Source: Quercus robur | Lineage: Eukaryota; Streptophyta; Magnoliopsida; Fagales; Fagaceae | Reading direction: 5' to 3' | Assembly (NCBI RefSeq): GCF_932294415.1 | Contig: NC_065538.1 | Coordinates: forward strand, 79,311,834-79,375,833 | DNA length: 64,000 bases | Shown here: piece by piece, positions 1 through 12,504 of the stretch | Layout of the letters: each line of letters starts with the position of its first letter | Position numbering within the stretch: position 1 is the stretch's first letter | Position numbers and translations under genes: made by a program | Notes under the pieces: model-generated | What the model was told of the DNA's origin: nothing | Database searches by the model: none | The model's input: only the letters and a program-made list of their open reading frames with translations

Positions 1-856
1 GAAGAGGGAGAAGGAGAGATTTAGAGAAGAAAAGGACTGATAAAATCCCAACATAATGTTGATGCTATGTGTTCCTCCTCTGTTTGTTGCTGTCTTATGG
101 CCTGTTTGGATGTTAAAAAAAGGAGGGGGAGTAGAGTAGAGGGAAGGAGAGTAATTCATTTGCTTTGTTTGGAAGTTTTTTAAGGAAGGAGGGGGAGAGA
201 TTTGGAGGGGTTTCAACTACCTCCAACCCCTCATTTTTAATTCCCCCAAATTGGAGAGATTTTGAGGGAGAGTAAAGCACATAAATTATTAAATATATAA
301 ATTACCTAATTTACCCTTGTTATATTAAAAAAATTACAAGGCATTTTAACGTTAAAAAAAAAAACACTGTAACCCTCAAGGTCTCAGTTCTCTCAAGCTC
401 TCTGTGTTTTCTGTGTTCTCTCAAGCTCTCTCGGCGCTCAAGCTCTCTCGGCTCTCTCAGCTTACACTGGCTCTCTCTCTCTCTCACAACTTCTTCACTG
501 TTCTCTCTCACGCCTACCATTCTCTCACAAAGGTAAACTCTATTTTTAATTTCTGTTTCATGGGTTTCTTTTAAGTTGAATCAAATAACTATGTTCTTAA
601 AATTGTGATTTTATTGGGTAATTTCTTATTAATTGTGATTTTATGGGGTAATAACATGTTATTTGTAGGTGGGTTTCGGATTTGAGGGCTTTTTTTTTTC
701 TTTTTCTTTTTTTTTAATTTTAAAGTTTCAAAGTATTGCTCATAACGTGTTTGATAAAGTGCTTGAGTGAGTCTAGATTGTGAACTTGCATAAATAATAG
801 CTTAGTGTTTATAGCATAAATAATAGCTTAGTGTTTATAGCTTAGTGTATCCGAAT

Positions 857-982
857 ATGACCAAGAAGTACAAGATCGAGTTCTCTGGCTGTGGGTGCAA
901 TGGAATCATCAATCACCAAACTGGTTTCGTGAGAGCTGGGTCTTTCTTGGTCTTTGCTTTCTTGCTTTGGCTTTTGCAGTAA
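857..982 (+). other. 41-codon ORF inside the Harbinger-type element
   Basis: ATG to TAA, reading MTKKYKIEFSGCGCNG at the start and a hydrophobic run (residues about 28-40) at the end. It has a protein-like composition in an otherwise AT-rich element and could be a scrap of a captured host exon. I do not recognise the family and see no supporting splice sites or promoter, so it may be chance. Confidence 0.12.
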
Positions 983-1259
983 TAGAACAAAAATCGATTG
1001 CATTTTCTTGATGCTGATTCTTGTAAAGATAAGACAATTCTTTGTGTCTATAATTAGAATCTGGTTTTAGGGTTAAAGTGTTTGATAAAAAGAATTCAAT
1101 GAAAATACAGGTTTATGTTTCACAGAAAAAGGTTTGTTAATGATTTGTTGAGTGTATATGGTCATATGGTTGAGTTTGGCTACCCAAAGATTTGAATGGT
1201 TCTGTCTAATATTTGGTCTCTGGCACATTTGTTCTAATGCATGTGATATTTGATTTGAT

Positions 1260-1261
<2 letters not shown>

Positions 1262-1296
<35 letters not shown>
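1262..1296. repeat. (GT)n microsatellite
   Basis: About 17 uninterrupted GT units inside the Harbinger-type element at 98-3186. Confidence 0.95.
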
Positions 1297-1297
<1 letters not shown>

Positions 1298-3189
1298 TTA
1301 GCATTTCAACAAACCAATTATGGTAATCCAAAATTCCAATTATCCAGGCTTTCAACTGTTATTGCGTGCTTATATTGGGAATAGTAAATCCTAAAGATCA
1401 GATTGAAATGAAAGCTATGAGCATGAGGTGCATATAACCATTAACAGTACTCATAAAATGGGAAGCTCCCTATTTGTAGTTTTCTGCCCAAATTGCTAGT
1501 TTGTGAGCTGCAAAATTTCCATCATGGTGACTTGAAGGAACTTTGCCATTAGTAAAATGTTATGTCTCAAATCTGATACCAACTATGTGCCTTTTATAAG
1601 TAATTTAGTGAGCCAGTTATGAAACAGAAGTAAAGGAGCTATTGAATGCTCTTACAGGAGTCTTCAAGGTCACTGTCAGAGTGTCAGTCTAGCTCCTAAA
1701 CTTCCTTCTCAAACAGTCCATGAGTTTGATGTTAATTCAATGTTTTTGTTTGCATTTTATAAAAAAAAAAGTGTTTGTTTGCAATTTCAGAACAATTGTA
1801 TTATGCTGAAAGATTTGTGTACGCGTATGGTTTTGTGTTGTTATTGTAATTGTGAGCCTTTTTTATGATTTTTTTTTTTTTTGGTTGTTGATAATGTATT
1901 GAAATTATTTTTTCTTTTTGAAATTTCTTGTCCCGAAACCAGAAAAAAAAAAAAAAAAAAATAGTGGCAAGAATTGGTATTGGTGGACCAAGTTTGGATA
2001 CAGAGCTTGTCAATTTGAAAACTTTGTCTGCTTACATTGTCATAGCTCATTGTAACAGTGTTTTTGTTAATTCAATGTTTTTGTTTGCATTTTATAAAAA
2101 AAAAATATGGTCATAGCTCATTGTAACAGTGTTCTTTTTTCAGTGGCTTGAAAACTTTGTCTGCTTACATTCATTTTTATGCTTTTCACTTTTTAGTTGT
2201 CAGGCATGATACAATGTCATATGAGGCCTTTGATTCAAAAATTGGCTGTACTGCCAATGCTCACAATCTCTTGAGCTTGCCTTCATTATTGCTGAGCGCC
2301 TAAGGAGGAGGATCACATCACCGCAAGCTCTTGCCCTCTAGGCTTCTACAGTGAGGCTTTAAGAGCCCACCGATGTGCTCTTTTTCTTACGTTAATAGCA
2401 ATTATATTAGCATTAGCACTATTGGATTTTCAGTTATTTATGTTGTGTATTGTGTGTATACTAAAAGGAAGAGTGATGGTTTGAGACACTATGAAAACAC
2501 AGGGGAATAAATGGATAACAATTTATTTATTCCATAAGGATATATAAGATATGATTGCATTTTATTCTTGGTTGTGTGGTCCAGATAGTACAGTTAAAAG
2601 TAATTTCAAAGCTTATTATTTCAGATTTTTCTTATTTGAGATACCATTCAATTGATTCTAAAAATAAAGAATAGATATTTTTTATTAACCAAAACTCTTA
2701 TGCTTCAATGTCATTGTAAGCCCTTGTCGTAATATTCAACCTGGTGGGCTGGCTGTGATTATTGAAATAGTCAAAATTCAATATTTTGTTGATTTTGTCA
2801 GTAAACAAACAAACCAAACATTTTTTTTCTTATTTTAATTATTATCAATTAAAGATGGTTTTTTTTTAATATAATAAAAAAAAGTAGAAAAAATATTTAA
2901 TCATATACTAATGTTGATTATTTAATTCACATACAAAAATTATCAAAAAAAAAAAATATACTAACAAATTAATCATAAATCAATGTTGCAAGTTTATTTT
3001 CAAATAGGGGTAAATTTGTCTATTTTAATCATTTCCTCTCCTCTCCATCCTAATTTTTAAAACATCCAAACAAGGAGAATGGCTAATTACTCTCTTCCCC
3101 CTTACTAATTTTAAAAACATCCAAACAAAGTGGAGGGGAATCATTCCCCTCTACTCTCCTTCCTCTCAAAACTTCCAAACAGGCCATTA

Positions 3190-5911
3190 GTCTGTGTTTC
3201 TTCTTCTTTTTTTCTCTCTGTGTTTTGCTGTGCTTTTTTTCTTTTGTGCGTGCCTTCTTCCTCTTGAAACTTGCTGAAGCTTCTTTAATTTATAGAGGAA
3301 TTGAGAAACCGTTTCCCTTTTTTTTCTCTTAACTGATCAATTCCTAATCTCATGTTCAGTTGTGTTCCACTATTTTAACTTTTCAGGTAGCTGGCAGGCT
3401 ACTCCACTTCTTTTGAGGTGTGGGGTTTTATAGGTATATTGTTTTTTTTTTTTTTTTTTCTTTTGGACTCATGTGATCTTTGTTTTTTCTTTTTTCTTTT
3501 TTAATATATGTCAATCCTCTTATTTTTAGGTGATGTGTTGCAAGTGCATGTGCAACTAACCATTTTCATGTTGCGTTCTTTCCTTCCATTTTTTTATTGT
3601 GCTGGTACGTGTGGCCAGAGACATTTTACTTAACCACACGGATTCACATCCCGTGCAATACCTAGGGTATTGCACGGGGTGCAATAGCTTTAATATCAGC
3701 CATGGATTAAATCTAATGCTCAGAAAATTGACACGTTATATCTCCAGGCTGGCAATCCGCGTGCTTCAATTTCTCTCCTATCTCTTCTCTTCTCAGTTCA
3801 GTAGTTCAGCTTTCCCAAATTTGAATTTCTCCTAGCTCTCTCTCTTCTCATTGCACCCACACCACTGCCGTTGGCGGTGCTTATTACTGGTATCACCACC
3901 ACTGGTGGCTACCGGGTCTCCCCTCCCTTCCTCTCAAATTTATTTTCTCTTTTATTTTTCTTTTTGTTTCAGTTTTAATTATTTTGATGACTAGAGCTGT
4001 ATGATTTTGTTTGGGTTTGAAAAATGGGGGTTTTGGGTATGGCTGAATGTGCTGTGAATGGCTGAATGTGTGTGTGTTGTGGTTATAGCTTTGGTTTGGA
4101 TTTTTGGGTTTCAAATGAACGGTGGTTGGATGGGTGTTTGCACTATACAGACTTTGGGTTGATGTCAAAATGGGTTTTGATATGAGTCATGTTGTGCGTG
4201 AGTTATTGAGTGAGTGAAATTTGTTATTGCCTTGCTTCTATATTGTTGCTGTTGTTGTGGCCTTTGAGTCCTCTGTTATTGTAGCTGAAGGTGCTCTGTT
4301 ATTGTTGCTGAAGGTGTTTGTTGAAATGCTTCATAGATTTTTAGCTTATCTCTTTGTATTCTACCCTCTTTTTTCTTTTCTTTTTGGATTTTTATGTTAA
4401 TGTGATGCTAAAACTGTGATGTTATGTGTATGGAAATTGGATTTTCAAGTTAGTGTGTTATCGTTGAGAACTTATCTCAGGCAGACAGTAGACAAATTAT
4501 TCTCATAAAAGCTATGATTTTGTATTCAAAATAGCACAAAAGTGAAAAACTATTTATTTGTTAACTGCATTAAGTGGTCTGCTGGCTGCCCTAAGCTGTT
4601 TTAGCATTGGATTTGGATCTATTGGATTTGACATTTAGGAAATGTTGATACCAAATCTATGATTTCCCCTTTTTTTCTCTGTTCTTGATTTATTTGCCTA
4701 AGATCATACATTTCTTACTCCTTTTAGCTTCTTTTACTGAAATAGAGCTATGATTCTTAGCTTGATACTAATTTCTCAGTTTGAAATTTGTCACAATGGA
4801 TTAGTTTTCTCATTCCCTATATTTCTATTGTGGTTTGAATTGTGAAATGCACTGAAGGTGTTTGTGAAAATATTTGTTAGAAACTTTGAAGTGATGTTAA
4901 GATAATTTATTTGTATGTTGTGCAGTCTTGAGGGAGATTCGTCATGTTGAGAAATGCGCCAAGCTATTCTTTAATTTATTCATCTTGTGTAATGAAAAAA
5001 TCACAACAAATTGAAGTTTCGAATAGACTTGTCTCAGCCATGGCATCATTTAGGAGATTCATCTTTTGCCTTCCATTGTTGCCATTGTATAATCGAATTG
5101 CTGTGCAAGTTGTATTTTCATGTAGTAACTGATTTTTTGTGTTGATGAATAGATGAAATGTAAACAAATTTGTTTGCAAATAGCATGTTGTGATGGAGTT
5201 CTATTATTAGCTTTTTAGGTCTTAATGCATTCCAATTTTTTATCTAGTCTAAATAGCCATTCTTGCTGGAGAGACCAACAGTTCTTTGTGTTTGAATATG
5301 CTTGGAACAAGTACTAAAAATTGGAGGATGACTTAAAAACACAAATTATATAAATTATTCATAGCCTCATTACAGCTCTTCACCAAAAAGCCAATCTATA
5401 TGATGAAATTTCTTGGAAATACTATTATTGCTCTATTCTGTCAAATTACAACTTCGTTCTTAATATATTCTCTTGAAAACAAGAATTACATAACAAGAGT
5501 CTTCAAGGATGTTTGGCATATTTTAAAATCAATGGATCCAAGATAGAAGAAAACCACCCCAAAAAAAAAAAAGGCTCGATCCAAAAAATGAACTAAATTG
5601 TATTAAATTATATTCTTTAATTACAAGGCAATAATAACATGATACAATAGGCAATTTGTTTTCTACCATCATATTACCTAATTCCCATGTAATAACCAAA
5701 AAAAAATGTTTTGCACTTCAAGATCAAATGCTTCAAGCCTTCAACAATCTTATACGCCTACTTAATTGTAAATAAAAAATTGTGTCATGACCCTACTCAA
5801 TTGTGAAAAAAAAAAAAAAAAAAAATCACATGCACTCGTTTAGTTCCACACTTGGGGTGTCTCTTGCTTCTTGACTATATGTGTACATTCCATCTGAAGC
5901 TTGCAATTTTC
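3190..5911. other. Gene-free stretch, no clear function
   Basis: No supported gene. A CT-rich block near 3770-3950 precedes a T- and G-rich tract (3990-4330) holding short runs such as TGCTGTTGTTGTGG. This CT-then-GT layout resembles the interior of the Harbinger-type elements elsewhere in the window, but I could not find terminal repeats. Short reading frames near 4944-5132 show no known domain. The remainder is AT-rich. Confidence 0.5.
3650..3678. repeat. Perfect 13-bp palindrome (hairpin)
   Basis: Arms CCCGTGCAATACC and GGTATTGCACGGG are separated by TAG. The right arm is followed at once by another GTGCAATAG copy. It looks like a structured end or internal part of an old repeat. I see no CTRR end that would support a Helitron. 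Confidence 0.7.
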
Positions 5912-6122
5912 AATCGGCCCTACAGATTTCTTCTTGTTGTTTCAAGTATTGGCAAAAAGGTTATCAAAACCTGAGCTAGAGAAGTGGGCAGCAGTATCAT
6001 GGGGGAGTTGGAATGCACGTAGTAAGTTTTATTTTGAGAAGATTCAAGCCCATCCCAAAGCCATTCTGGATGGGGCTGTTGTTTTCTTGCATGAATACCA
6101 GAACCTTGTGGCTACACAAAGA
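5912..6122 (+). mobile_element. LINE ORF2 scrap, linker before RNase H
   Basis: The translation contains ELEKWAAVSWGSWNARSKF followed by a segment ending HEYQNLVATQR. This is the stretch between the zinc-binding reverse-transcriptase tail and the RNase H domain of plant L1-type ORF2 proteins, where WA-V-W-IWNARN-F is typical. Only this piece remains, without reverse transcriptase or RNase H on either side, so it is a relic. The full-length LINEs in this window carry a diverged counterpart (for example the TIAWSLWQRRNK motif near 54640). Confidence 0.7.
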
Positions 6123-7622
6123 AATTCTTGCATGAATAACAGTGCATTTTTTTATAAACAGATGCATGACTACATAGCAATTAGTTGTAACTGTAATCAG
6201 TTAAACTTCGAGGTTCTAAGTATAATTCTTCAACCATCAAGAGAAAAGAATAACATGTTTTCTCATGATGAAACTAAATTAGTTCAATGCCCAACAAATA
6301 ACTATACAAATTAAAACAAAAAGCAATGAGAACCAGTATCACTATCAAACTACAATTGTTAATCTTTTGCAATTAAAATGACATCTAACTAGGTATAATA
6401 TAAATTACAGAATTTCAATCTCTAATGTTTTATTTCATCAATCAATTAAATCAAAAACCTTATAGTTCAAAATCCAAAGAAAAAAAAACCACTCTCTTAA
6501 CAGCTGAAATAACATCCCCATTCAATGTAGTAAACAATGGTGAAAAACAGAGCTGCATTACACAACTATAATTTTATTTTATTTTATAAAAAAAAAAAAA
6601 AATTTCTCTATAGCCAGCATCATAACTTAAAACAATTATATTCTAAACAATTACATAACAAATTACCAAAACACACATAACGTAATAACGAAGAACAAAA
6701 TCGCAAACATCAGGATGATCGACATATTATCAAACAAAAATAGCCAGCTAAATAATACAATAAAACATAAGAGCATCCACAACAGTGGAGTTAAATATTT
6801 AGCTATTTAACTCCACCAAAAATTACTTTATCTATTTTACCTACACATATGCTGCAGCAATGGATCTATTTTAGCTTTCAACACAATAAAATAATATAAA
6901 CATTATAATAAAATATTATAACCACTACAATAAAATAATATATTCCACTATCCAAAAAAACATCCAGAGCACCAACCACAACCACCTCTACCATCAACTA
7001 CAGCCACCACCACCACCACCACCAGTCCACAGCAGGGGAAAAAAAAAACCCCCAAATCTCCAATCTTTTTCCTCAGCCACGGCCACAACCACCACCAATA
7101 CCTCCAGCACCAGCAATCCACAGTAGAAAAAAAAAATGAGGAGAGAGAGAACTGTAAAAGGGTAATTATAGGTATATATTGTACTAGAAATTTAAATCAG
7201 ACATTGTAAACTAAACAAATGTGTATAATGTTTTTCACATTTTAGTCTACAATGTAAATTAAGAGTTTTCCTAAAATATTATCCTTTTGAGTTCTTGCTC
7301 TGACGATGTAGACCAAGTGACCAAATTACTCACGACTTTTCTCTCTTCTCTCTCACTCTATCACAAATTTCTACTTTGATCCTGATCGTGTCTGTCTCAG
7401 GATCAAAGTAGACTGATTTTGGACTACTTTCTGCCTTTTTGAGTAGCTTGGAAAAAACCTTGAGCTCCTTGTCTGTGACCTTTCTCTTTAAGGGATTGGA
7501 TGAGGGTGGTGGCGAGGATGATTAAGTAGGTTGATGCTCCTATGACTCTAGGACTGAGCAAGTGTTTGGGGTTAGTTGTGATTCGGTGGTCTGAGGTGAG
7601 GAGATTGGGGGCGATGTAAAAC
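6123..7622. other. Gene-free AT-rich stretch with half a MITE
   Basis: No gene seen. At 6770 the sequence TAAGAGCATCCACAACAGTG matches the left end of the GAGCATCC Harbinger-type elements found at 19029 and 58931, but no matching right end is visible before the next element. The tract 6960-7130 is rich in CCACCA and ACAACC runs. Confidence 0.5.
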
Positions 7623-7625
7623 TTA

Positions 7626-8115
7626 GGGTATGTTTGGTAAACTGTAATAGGCATTGTAATATAATAGTTATTCTTATAGTTTAAAAATTCTTTAGTTTGA
7701 TTATATTTTTATTATAAGAAATAGTCATTCTTTATGAATAGTTATTCTTTAAAATGAGGAATAACTATTCCTCTTTAAAGGATTGTATTAGCTATTCCTT
7801 AGTAAATGCAATTATTTCAAAACTTAATATATTTCCAAATAAACAAATTTTCCATATACATATAACAATTATAAAAATAAAAAATCATAAAAAATAACAT
7901 ATATCTCTTTTAAATTTAAAAATTAACAATTTTTAAAGAGATATAATTGTATGAGTAAGATATTTCCTAAAATAAATATTAAGTTTTATTCTAATATTAT
8001 AACTCATAACCAAACTTATGAATAAGTTTAGTTATTATATTACAATACATTTTATTCCTAATAATAAATATTACAATTCATGTCGTAATCTTCATTCAGT
8101 GTACCAAACGTACTC
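7626..8115. mobile_element. Tourist-type MITE (PIF/Harbinger), 490 bp
   Basis: The left end GGGTATGTTTGGTAAACTG pairs with the complement of the right end, GAGTACGTTTGGTACACTG. TTA flanks both sides (7623-7625 and 8116-8118). The interior is AT-rich with no reading frame. Size, terminal repeats and 3-bp TTA duplication fit a Tourist-like MITE. Confidence 0.9.
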
Positions 8116-8721
8116 TTAGATTTTCTATGAAGTGATTTGGTGTCTAGGCTTGGGATGTTTTAGTAGTGTGGCCTGGGCTCAACATGTATCTGTCTGAGAA
8201 GTTGGGTTTTGCGTTGGGCTTGGGTTTTAGGCCCACTTGGAGGGGTGTTGGACGAATGAAATTACTCAGGCCCAAGTTCTGAGTACTGTCTCGATGGGCC
8301 TTGACTGTGGGACGCCCTCATGTCAATTTAGTTGCATACTTGCATTGAACATTCATCACGCGCTTATATCACCCCAAAAAAATAAAAAATTCACACTCCA
8401 GCCAGTGAAGGCTTCCAAACTCCACGTTGACTTCCGAACCAATCACAAGAATTCACACCCCAAGCCCCTTTTGCACGAAGCCTAATTTCGATAATTTCAG
8501 ATTTCACTAATCCAAGGGTCAAGAATAAATCTAATAACCAAAACTATAAACAATCAACCGGCCAGAACTCCTCCTCCTTATCTTATATTCCACACCCTCG
8601 TTTTCATCGTACTTTTAAACCCCTTTTTAGCCTTTCTCATCTTTGACGCATCGTCAAATACACTCTCATAGATTCCCAAAACCCAGCCTTCCCCAAAACC
8701 CTAAATTTTTATTTCTCTCTA

Positions 8722-10002
8722 ATGGCTCCGAAACGCCCATCTCATCTGGACGATCCACCAGCTGCTTCGTCTTCTGAAGAAGAAGAAACTTCCTCTGAAG
8801 ATGAAGAAGACGAAGAAGAAGATGAAGAAGGAGAAAGTTCATCTGAAGAAGAAGAACACCAAGCTGAAGCAGCTAAAATTGATTCGTTACCATCCACTCC
8901 AGTGAAACCCCAACCCAAAAAACCTGACCCTCCGGCTCCAATCTCAAATTCCAAGCCCCAAACCCACTCTTCTTCGTCCGGGTCGGAATCCGAGTCCGAA
9001 ACCGAATCCGGATCCACACCCGACCCGAATGTCAAACCCTTAGCCTCCAAACCCATGGAGCCCGACCCGACTCCGGTGAAGGCCACGAAACCCAGATCCA
9101 AGCCTTCCTCCACGAGATCCTCCGCCACCACCAAGAAGCGTCCGAACGGCGAAGCCGAAGCCACGCCGTCGAAGCGGGTCAAGAAGAAGGACCCGGAACC
9201 GAAGTCCCAAGACGTCGTCGTTTCGCCCTCGGAGGACTCGAAGAAAGGCGGCGGCGACGAGAAGAAGCTATTCCAGAGGCTGTGGAGCGACGAGAACGAA
9301 ATCGAATTGCTGAAAGGGATGTTGGACTACACCGCCTTGCGCGGCGCGGATCCCGCCGCAGATGCCGCCGCGTTTTTCGAGTTCGTTAAGAAGAGCCTCC
9401 ACGTGGAGGTCACGAAGGCCCAGCTGGTGGACAAGATGAAGAGGTTAAGGAAGAAGTACAACAACAATGCCGGACGAGGAAAGAAAGGCAAAGACCCGAC
9501 CTTTTCGAAACCCCACGAGCAAAAGACTTACGAGTTGTCGAAGAAGATTTGGGGCTCCGTTGAAGCTGCTACTGAGACTGAGAAAGCTAAGGACATCAAC
9601 AATGGGAAAGCTAAAGCTAAGGACAACAAAAATGGGAAAGCTAAGGCTAAGGACAACAGCAACAACAACAATAATAAGAATCAGAAAGGTAACAGTTTGA
9701 TTAGGAGTTTGAAGGAGGAATTGACGGAGTCGTCTCCGGTTTTGTACAAGTATGGTGAGAAGATGGAGATTGATGGGGATTCGGGGAGCTGTTTGAATGG
9801 GATGTTAAGGTTTGATAAGAATGTGTGGTTGGATGAGAGGGTCATAAAGCGTGGGCTCAAATTGATTGATGAAGAGAAGAAGGTGGAATTGGAGGAGAGG
9901 TGGAAGGAGGTGGAGCTGGCTGAATTGGAAGTGTTTGTGAAGCGGACCGAGTTGATTAAGGACCAGGCCAGGTTGATACTCGAGGCATACAAGGACCACT
10001 GA
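8722..10002 (+). CDS. GeBP/STOREKEEPER-like transcription regulator (DUF573)
   Basis: Single-exon gene of 426 residues. Residues about 17-46 are an acidic/serine tract, followed by a proline- and serine-rich region, basic clusters such as KRVKKKD that may act in nuclear import, then the DUF573 domain at about 180-278. That domain carries LFQRLWSDENEIELLKGM, the LVDKMKRLRKKY helix and the TYELSKKIWG end typical of GeBP-like DNA-binding proteins. A KAKDN-type repeat at about 293-315 precedes a charged C-terminal helix (about 388-426), the position of the conserved C-terminal leucine-rich motif in this family. Members bind DNA and several act in cytokinin or trichome pathways in Arabidopsis; which role applies here is unknown. 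The start is the first ATG after a long CT-rich leader, and length and intron-less structure fit the family. The frame is intact. Confidence 0.93.
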   Translation: MAPKRPSHLDDPPAASSSEEEETSSEDEEDEEEDEEGESSSEEEEHQAEAAKIDSLPSTPVKPQPKKPDPPAPISNSKPQTHSSSSGSESESETESGSTPDPNVKPLASKPMEPDPTPVKATKPRSKPSSTRSSATTKKRPNGEAEATPSKRVKKKDPEPKSQDVVVSPSEDSKKGGGDEKKLFQRLWSDENEIELLKGMLDYTALRGADPAADAAAFFEFVKKSLHVEVTKAQLVDKMKRLRKKYNNNAGRGKKGKDPTFSKPHEQKTYELSKKIWGSVEAATETEKAKDINNGKAKAKDNKNGKAKAKDNSNNNNNKNQKGNSLIRSLKEELTESSPVLYKYGEKMEIDGDSGSCLNGMLRFDKNVWLDERVIKRGLKLIDEEKKVELEERWKEVELAELEVFVKRTELIKDQARLILEAYKDH

Positions 10003-10116
10003 GGTAAAGTTGTGGTTCTTTATGGGGGATAATCATTGATTTGGGAAGTTTGTAATATTTTGATTCTAGTCTCTTGCATTTTTTTTTCACTTTTCATGTT
10101 AATAATGTTGTTTGCT

Positions 10117-11045
10117 TAAATGGTACTTAGCTATAGAGAAATGGGATAGTTGGTCCTATAATTACTGCTGTTGGGTTATGCCCATACTTGTAAGCTTGAT
10201 AAGGCGGCTCCTCTTCTTGTAGTTTGACATGATGTTGCTCAATTCTCAAAAATTGTGGGTGTGGTTTCCTTTTGTTCTTTTTTGGTAAGTATCATAAATT
10301 GTTCATTTTGTGTGTCAATGATGTTTGCTTGTGTTGTATATGAGTTGTGTATCATCTTGCATGCTGGTTAGCAGGCTTGGGAAATTGCAAATCAACTAGT
10401 TCTGGGTTTGTTAGTTGGGCACTTCACGTATGTTGTGTATATAAAAGATCATGCTTTCATTTCTACCTTAGTTTAATCTATTGTGTCTTAGGTTATGTGG
10501 TTTTAGAATTTCGTTTTATAAGTGGTGGCATGATGGATGGATGTTAGCCAATGAGCTCTAGCTGATGTAGGCATGAAAGATTAATTTAATTTCATGCTAC
10601 TTCGCAAATTTTTCTGTCCAAGATTTATTTAATAATGCCATTTTTGTAATTGGCATTTAGCTCTAGAGAAGTGGGATAGTTGATCCGATAAAGGCTTCTG
10701 TTGGGTTATTGCTCATACTTGTTGGCTCGAGGTCTTGACAAATTTTTTTCTTGTTCGTGGCATTGTGATAAGGTGGCTCCTCTTTTATTAGCTAGTTCGA
10801 CATCATGTTGTTCAATTTTCATGAATTATGTTTTTTTAGTGAGTTTTCTGTGTTCTGGTGTAGGTTGATACTTGTTAGCTTGAGGTCTTGACAGTGACAA
10901 TTTTTATTCTTGTTTGTGGCAATTTGATATGGTGGCTCCTCTTCTTGTAGCCAGTCTGACATGATGTTCAATTTTTCATGAATTGTGGGCATGGTTAAAT
11001 GTTGTGTCTTTGATAGTGCGTTGTGTGTTATGGTGTAGGTTGATA
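10117..11045. repeat. Diverged noncoding tandem repeats downstream of GeBP-like gene
   Basis: Three related blocks, at about 10117-10270, 10650-10868 and 10869-11045. Shared phrases are AGAGAA-TGGGATAGTTG, TGTTGGGTTATGCC/TTGCTC, AAGG-GGCTCCTCTT and GACATGATGTTG. The second and third also share GTGTAGGTTGAT. All lie on the same strand, so they are an old tandem duplication. No reading frame is conserved. Confidence 0.8.
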
Positions 11046-12504
11046 GTTGATATCAAGCCTTTTCTCATTTTGTCTCATTCATAGATAGTGTCAGTGATCT
11101 TTGGATTGTGTGAGTGGTTTGAATAGAATGTGGCTGATGGAGCTTATTTCTGTTTAGATGGAGGTTAGACCACATGTTCTAATTAGTCTTATCTATATTA
11201 TTATTTCTTTGTTTATCATTTATTTTTGAGGAATTGCAATCCAACTAGTTGTGGTTACTAATGAAGAGAAATGAAAGGTCAACAGAATTTTTGGATATTT
11301 ATTTAACAAGTTAATGCCAACTTTATTTTTAGGGCTAAACTGTAATTTCTGTAACCCTTGCGAATTAAGGGTATTTTTGTAGTTTAATTAAGTCTTGAAT
11401 TTTCGTGGAGATCCTTAATATCTTAGGTTTTTGATTTTCTGTGTGTCCAAGTTAGTCTCTTATTAGTTATTACTTTATTAGGTTTTTAGTTTATTGGTCA
11501 AATGAGAAGCCCTAATGATGCTACTAGTACAACAAAGAGTCATTGTGTATAATTGTGCTCGTGTACTTAAACAATAGGAGGCTGCACATTGGCCTTATTG
11601 TTCTTCCCTCCATTTCTCTCGCTTTTCCTTCTTTTTGATGTGCTGTCATTGTTAGCCTGTATCGTTCGAGTGCACTGTCCACTGATTGTGGAGAAATTTG
11701 ATTTCCAATTCTTCTTACCTTTTTTCTTCCGTACAAAACCTCCTCATTCTTGAACCCTAATCCTTATGTTATAAAGTTTTAAACCCTAAATCCACAATTT
11801 CTCTTAAACCTTAACAGGCCACAAGTACATGTGGACAAATTCTGTAATTTGTCCTACATAACTAGCTCAATTAGTGCATCCAGGAACAAGGTGGTGTGTG
11901 AGATCTTGCGTACAGAAGTCAAGGCAGACCAGTTGTGTGCGTACTAGTACAATTAAAAAAAAAAAGGATGTTTTCTGATATGGTCCATGGTTTCCTTGGC
12001 ATTGCTTTAGCAGGGGAATCCAAATCTATTGGTTTTTTATGCTTTTATAGGGGAATTTTTAATCTATCAGTTTTTGATAATAATGTTCAATTAATTTTGA
12101 GGTTTGTAGTATTTATCTTCTTGTGCATTTCTTCAATGAGTGTCTATTTCATATATTGCACATGATTTATGAACATCTAATCAGTTGTTGATTATAATCC
12201 ATTTATTTGGTATACTATGATTTGCAGCTCATTTATCACTGTTTTTTGGGGCTCTGTGTGGTATTTCTTACTGTATTAACAATTTATGCTCACATTTCGA
12301 ATTTAATTTGTAATAAATCTGCTTAAATCTTGAGATTGGACCCTTTTTCATGGATCCAGACTTCAATTGTGAGTCAAATCAATTCTTTCTTTGTTTTTCA
12401 CATGAAGGAAGCATTTGCTGGTATCTTTTTATTAGTACTTTCTTTGTAGCAAAGCCTTTTATTTTTCTTTAATTGAGAGAATGATCTGTGTTACCTTACT
12501 GACT
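11046..12504. other. Gene-free stretch
   Basis: AT-rich, with a repeat-like section at 11330-11940 containing several copies of an AACCCTAA-type phrase and CT-rich tracts. No terminal repeats, protein motifs or RNA genes recognised. Confidence 0.4.

Larger units (their letters stand above)
98..3186. mobile_element. Non-autonomous PIF/Harbinger-type element, 3.1 kb
   Basis: The ends are inverted repeats. The left end begins TGGCCTGTTTGGA and the right end finishes TCCAAACAGGCCA. Similarity continues inward for roughly 70 bases through purine-rich blocks on the left and their pyrimidine-rich complement on the right. A TTA flanks both sides (95-97 and 3187-3189), the target duplication expected of PIF/Harbinger elements. 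The interior holds a CT-rich tract (360-530) ending in a possible splice donor, a tandem copy of AATAGCTTAGTGTTTATAG near 800, a GT microsatellite and duplicated T-rich blocks near 1740 and 2070. No transposase reading frame is visible, so it would need an enzyme supplied elsewhere. Confidence 0.8.

Noticed and set aside
3620-3700. Helitron 3' end
   Set aside because: A hairpin is present, but no CTRR terminus lies at the expected spacing on either strand.
8742-9182. 146-codon minus-strand frame rich in serine
   Set aside because: It is the complement of the acidic/serine codon repeats of the GeBP-like gene.
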